Source: Acidobacteriota bacterium (GTDB taxonomy: Bacteria; Acidobacteriota; Vicinamibacteria; Vicinamibacterales; UBA2999). From it: 64,000 nt of DNA. The DNA lies in contig JADZCN010000140.1 in NCBI GenBank assembly GCA_020851565.1, forward strand, positions 35,406 to 99,405, written 5' to 3'. The position numbers were made by a program, and so were the translations under genes. Within the stretch, counting starts at the first letter, position 1. Each line of letters starts with the position of its first letter. This document shows, piece after piece, positions 61,625-64,000 of this stretch. The notes below the pieces were generated by a model, which was not told the DNA's origin, searched no databases, and saw only the letters and a list, made by a program, of their open reading frames with translations.

Positions 61625-63040
61625 CTAGATCCGCCCCGTTCGCTGGTAGCGCCGCACGCTGCGGGCCCAGGCGGTGAGGAGGATGCCGCCGGCGAGGATC
61701 AATCCGACCGACAGGCCCCACCACAGCCCGGCTGCGCCCCAGCCGGCAATGAAGCAGAGGGAGTAGCCGACGGGCAGGCCCACCAGCCAGTGGGCGCCGA
61801 GGTTGGTGACCATGGGCGTGCGCGTGTCGCCCAGCCCCCGCAGCGTGCCGGTGATGACACCCTGCAGGCCGTCGAAGAGCTGGAACACGGCGGCGATGAG
61901 GAGGAGCGAGCTGCCGAGCGCCAGCACCTCGGTATCGCGCGTGAAGAGGCCGATGAGCGTCTGCGGGATGACCACGAAGAGCAGACCCGAGAACAGCATG
62001 AAGGTCACGCCAAGGGCGATGACCGTCCAGCCCGCAGCGGCCGCACCTCTGGGATCCCGCGCGCCCACCGCGTTCCCCACGCGGACCGCACCAGCGGAGG
62101 CCAGGCCAAGTGGAATCATGAACGCCACGGCCGCGATGTTGAGCGCGATCTGATGGGACGCGGTCGCGACCGGCTCGAGGCGCCCGGCCAGGGCCGTGGC
62201 GAGCGCGAACACGCCGACTTCCGCCGTGACCGTGGATGCCGCCGGAAGTCCCAGCTCCACCAGCCGCCGGATCGACGTGCCGCCCTGTGTGTGTCCCGCG
62301 CGAGGTGGCGTCGTTCCGCCTTCCGGAGAAGTCGGGCCGCCCTCGGGAGGGGTGCGTCCCTCCCCGGAAGACAGTTGCTTCGTGGCGTGAAGGGCGGCCC
62401 TGTCGGCCCACCACACGGCGCCCGCGAGCAGGCCGCTCATGTAGACGCGCGAGGCGAAGGTGGCCCAGGCCGCACCCGGGACGCCCAGCGCCGGCATGCC
62501 CAGATTGCCGTAGATGAATGCCCAGTTCGCCAGTGCGTTGACGACATTCGCGCTGACCAGGGCGAACATTACCGGCGCCACGTGATGGGTGCTCTGCAGG
62601 TAGCGCCGAAACGCCGCGTAGAGCAGCAGGAACGGCGTGCTCCCGATGACGACCAGGTAGTAGCCCTGCAGCAGGCCCATGGTTTCCGGATTGAAGCCCA
62701 GCACGGGAATCGCCGCGTAGACGGCCAGGAGGATCGCCACGAGCGGCAGCGTCGCCAGGAGGGCGAGTCGAATTCCCGCCGCCAGCCAGCGCCGGCCGAG
62801 CGCAAGGTCGCGCGCGCCATAGGCCTGCGAAACGAGCGTGTCGAGCCCGAGGAGCAGGCCCATGCCGAAGATGGCGAAGCCCAGGTGCAGCGAGTTGCCG
62901 ACGCCCACCGCGCCGATGGCGGCCGGCCCGAGGGGCCCCACCATGATGGTGTCCACCAGGCCCATGGACATCCAGCCCAGCTCCGCGAGGATGACCGGGA
63001 CGGCCAGGCGCAGGGTCGGTCTCAGCTCCGCGCGAATCAC
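61625..63040 (-). CDS. MATE-family multidrug/cation exporter (NorM-like)
   Basis: The 471-residue protein has the MATE pattern of twelve membrane segments in two halves (VPVILAELGWMSMGLVDTIMVG; GLDTLVSQAYGA; LVELGLPAASTVTAEVGVFALATALAG; VGNAVGARDPRGA; LQGVITGTLRGLGDTRTPM). The cytoplasmic loop between the halves contains a 30-residue Pro/Gly/Glu insert (GEGRTPPEGGPTSPEGGT and onward) encoded by a palindromic GC repeat not usual in the family. Export of drugs or cations by Na+ or H+ exchange is the family role. The TetR regulator gene lies divergently ~80 bp away and may control it. Confidence 0.92.
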   Translation of the reverse strand: MIRAELRPTLRLAVPVILAELGWMSMGLVDTIMVGPLGPAAIGAVGVGNSLHLGFAIFGMGLLLGLDTLVSQAYGARDLALGRRWLAAGIRLALLATLPLVAILLAVYAAIPVLGFNPETMGLLQGYYLVVIGSTPFLLLYAAFRRYLQSTHHVAPVMFALVSANVVNALANWAFIYGNLGMPALGVPGAAWATFASRVYMSGLLAGAVWWADRAALHATKQLSSGEGRTPPEGGPTSPEGGTTPPRAGHTQGGTSIRRLVELGLPAASTVTAEVGVFALATALAGRLEPVATASHQIALNIAAVAFMIPLGLASAGAVRVGNAVGARDPRGAAAAGWTVIALGVTFMLFSGLLFVVIPQTLIGLFTRDTEVLALGSSLLLIAAVFQLFDGLQGVITGTLRGLGDTRTPMVTNLGAHWLVGLPVGYSLCFIAGWGAAGLWWGLSVGLILAGGILLTAWARSVRRYQRTGRI

Positions 63041-63057
63041 GATCAGAGGATCCTAAC

Positions 63058-63105
63058 AGGTGCGGGCGGGTGCGGGCGGGTGCGGGCACCTGCGCTGGCG
63101 GGCGT
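63058..63105. repeat. GGTGCGGGC tandem repeat
   Basis: GGTGCGGGCG units repeat about three times in the divergent gap between the MATE and TetR genes. Similar units (GGTGCGAGCG, GGTGCTGGCG) occur at 39528-39592 inside the M16 gene, coding its Pro/Ala/His-rich linker. Confidence 0.65.
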
Positions 63106-63122
63106 GCTAGGATCTCCGAACA

Positions 63123-63776
63123 ATGGTTCGAGATTCGAACCTCCGTTCGACTTCACGTCCGACCGCCGTCGCCCCACGACCGGCGCGCGCACGGCGGTAC
63201 GACGCGCGGCGCGACGCCATCCTGCGGGCGGCCGCCCGCATCTTCCGCGATCGGGGCTTTGCCGATACCGGCATGCGCGACATCGCGATCGCATCGGACC
63301 TGTCGCCCGCGAACCTCTACCACTACTTCAAGGGTAAGGACGAGATCCTCTTCTACTGCCAGGATCGCGCGCTCGACCGCATGCTGGCAGCCGTGGCCGC
63401 GGCCCGGCGGGCGGCCGTGGACCCGGACGGGCGCCTGCGGTCCGTTCTGGCCGCGCACGTCCTGACGATGCTCGACGAAGTGGAGGGCGCGACGGCGCAC
63501 CTGCAGGTCGAGGCGCTGGCGCCGCCGCTGCGTGCGCGCATCGTGCAGAAGCGCGATCGTTACGAGCGTGCCGTGCGCCGGCTGCTGGCCGACGGGATGG
63601 CCAGCGGCGCCTTCGTCGCCGGGGACGAGGCGCTGTTGACGCGCGCCATGCTCGGCGCGCTCAACTGGGTGGTGACCTGGTACCGGCCCGACGGCGCGCG
63701 CACGCCCGGGCAGATCGCCGACGAGATGGCGCGCTACCTCGTGCGCGGCGTGCAGCCGGAAGGGGTGCGTGGGTGA
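63123..63776 (+). CDS. TetR-family transcriptional regulator
   Basis: The 217-residue protein has a TetR HTH at about residues 28-75 (RRDAILRAAARIFRDRGFADTGMRDIAIASDLSPANLYHYFKGKDEILFYC) and a helical ligand domain (LNWVVTWYRPDGARTPGQIADEMARYLVRGV). The pattern resembles KstR2/fatty-acyl-CoA-responsive members, but the ligand is not predictable. ATG 63123 is the first start. It diverges from the MATE exporter gene, the usual setting for local control, and is followed by a tandem repeat. Confidence 0.88.
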   Translation: MVRDSNLRSTSRPTAVAPRPARARRYDARRDAILRAAARIFRDRGFADTGMRDIAIASDLSPANLYHYFKGKDEILFYCQDRALDRMLAAVAAARRAAVDPDGRLRSVLAAHVLTMLDEVEGATAHLQVEALAPPLRARIVQKRDRYERAVRRLLADGMASGAFVAGDEALLTRAMLGALNWVVTWYRPDGARTPGQIADEMARYLVRGVQPEGVRG

Positions 63777-63855
63777 GGTTCTGGGGTTCTGGGGTTCTCG
63801 GGTTCTGGGGTTCTGGGGTTCTCGGGTTCTGGGGTTCTCAGGTTCTCGGGTTCCT
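63776..63855. repeat. Tandem GGTTCTGGGGTTCTC repeat
   Basis: About seven GGTTCTGG / GGTTCTCG units directly follow the TetR gene; longest copy of the family also seen at 232-270 and 53343-53384. Confidence 0.85.
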
Positions 63856-63876
63856 CCGTGGCCTTCGTGGTTTCTA

Positions 63877-64000
63877 GTGTCCTGACCGCGAAGAGTGTGA
63901 AATAACTGGCGCGGTCCAGTCGTACTCGTCTACAAGGAGGCGAGTATGGCTCGGCCCAAAGTGGCATTGATTCTCACGGACGACGAACGCGTACAACTCG
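63877..64000 (+). mobile_element. Left part of an IS630-family insertion sequence
   Basis: A TA dinucleotide at 63875-63876 is followed by TGTCCTGACCGCGAAG and then a transposase gene, as expected for IS630 elements, which insert at TA. The right end is outside the window, so terminal repeats cannot be confirmed. Confidence 0.6.
63946..64000 (+). CDS. IS630-family transposase, N-terminal part only
   Basis: ATG 63946, with AAGGAGG 7 bp upstream, opens MARPKVALILTDDERVQL, the characteristic N-terminus (RPK..L.LT.DER..L) of IS630-type transposases. The rest lies beyond the right edge. Confidence 0.7.
   Translation, partial: MARPKVALILTDDERVQL

Noticed and set aside
1..64000. tRNA or rRNA genes
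   Set aside because: No cloverleaf, CCA-adjacent acceptor pattern or conserved rRNA stretch was recognised by eye; a covariance-model scan would be decisive.

Overview
The window is uniformly GC-rich, densely coded chromosomal DNA of an Acidobacteriota-like bacterium, most likely a Vicinamibacteria-type soil lineage. This is inferred from two large MacB/FtsX-type orphan permeases (the ADOP pattern), an ECF sigma factor paired with a TPR Ser/Thr kinase, another very large Ser/Thr kinase, many secreted beta-propeller and peptidase proteins, and short intergenic tandem repeats. No rRNA, tRNA or CRISPR array was recognised. Part of one IS630-type element lies at the right edge.

Left third (0-20.5 kb): an ADOP permease, a secreted M20 amidohydrolase, a VPS10/BNR-repeat secreted protein, a small secreted protein, a DinB domain fused to an exported domain, an AraC regulator, a Tat-exported class V aminotransferase-like enzyme, an NHL/Calx-beta secreted protein, an ECF sigma/Ser-Thr kinase pair and a second ADOP permease.

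20.5-31.7 kb is one giant locus: a Ser/Thr kinase domain followed by eight tandem copies of a ~425-residue module (TolB/FlgO-like domain plus TPR-type helices), about 3,720 codons in all. A frame change near 23.28 kb, inside module 2, splits it into two reading frames. 31.7-33.8 kb is a graveyard holding an O-methyltransferase with its middle deleted, a PIN-toxin C-terminal remnant and a kinase scrap, around one intact membrane protein. 33.8-45.8 kb holds a dienelactone-hydrolase-like protein, a DinB protein, a DUF4287/SRPBCC-like protein, divergent M16 and M36 peptidases, and a hemerythrin gene overlapping a polytopic membrane protein with oxidase-like histidine motifs.

45.8-55.6 kb is the metabolic core: eleven tightly packed minus-strand genes for anaerobic aromatic ring reduction. 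In transcription order they are had, oah, GNAT, dch, bcrC, bcrB, bcrA, bcrD, SDR, GNAT (BadL-like) and Rrf2 (BadM-like). Class I ATP-dependent benzoyl-CoA reductase (BcrABCD) makes the dienoyl-CoA, Dch hydrates it, Had oxidises it and Oah hydrolytically opens the ring. The SDR may act on a hydroxyacyl-CoA downstream. The operon is headed by an AT-rich region with a perfect 8-bp inverted repeat. Benzoate-CoA ligase, ferredoxin and the ferredoxin-reducing enzyme are not in the window.

55.9-64 kb: a secreted DUF4159-like protein, a truncated membrane-protein remnant, a three-gene operon (His-rich protein, unknown protein, ion transporter), a NAGPA-type phosphodiester glycosidase, an amidohydrolase with an in-frame stop near its C-terminus, a MATE exporter, a TetR regulator and the left end of an IS630-family element. 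Families of short intergenic repeats recur throughout, including a MITE-like element with ~42-bp inverted ends.
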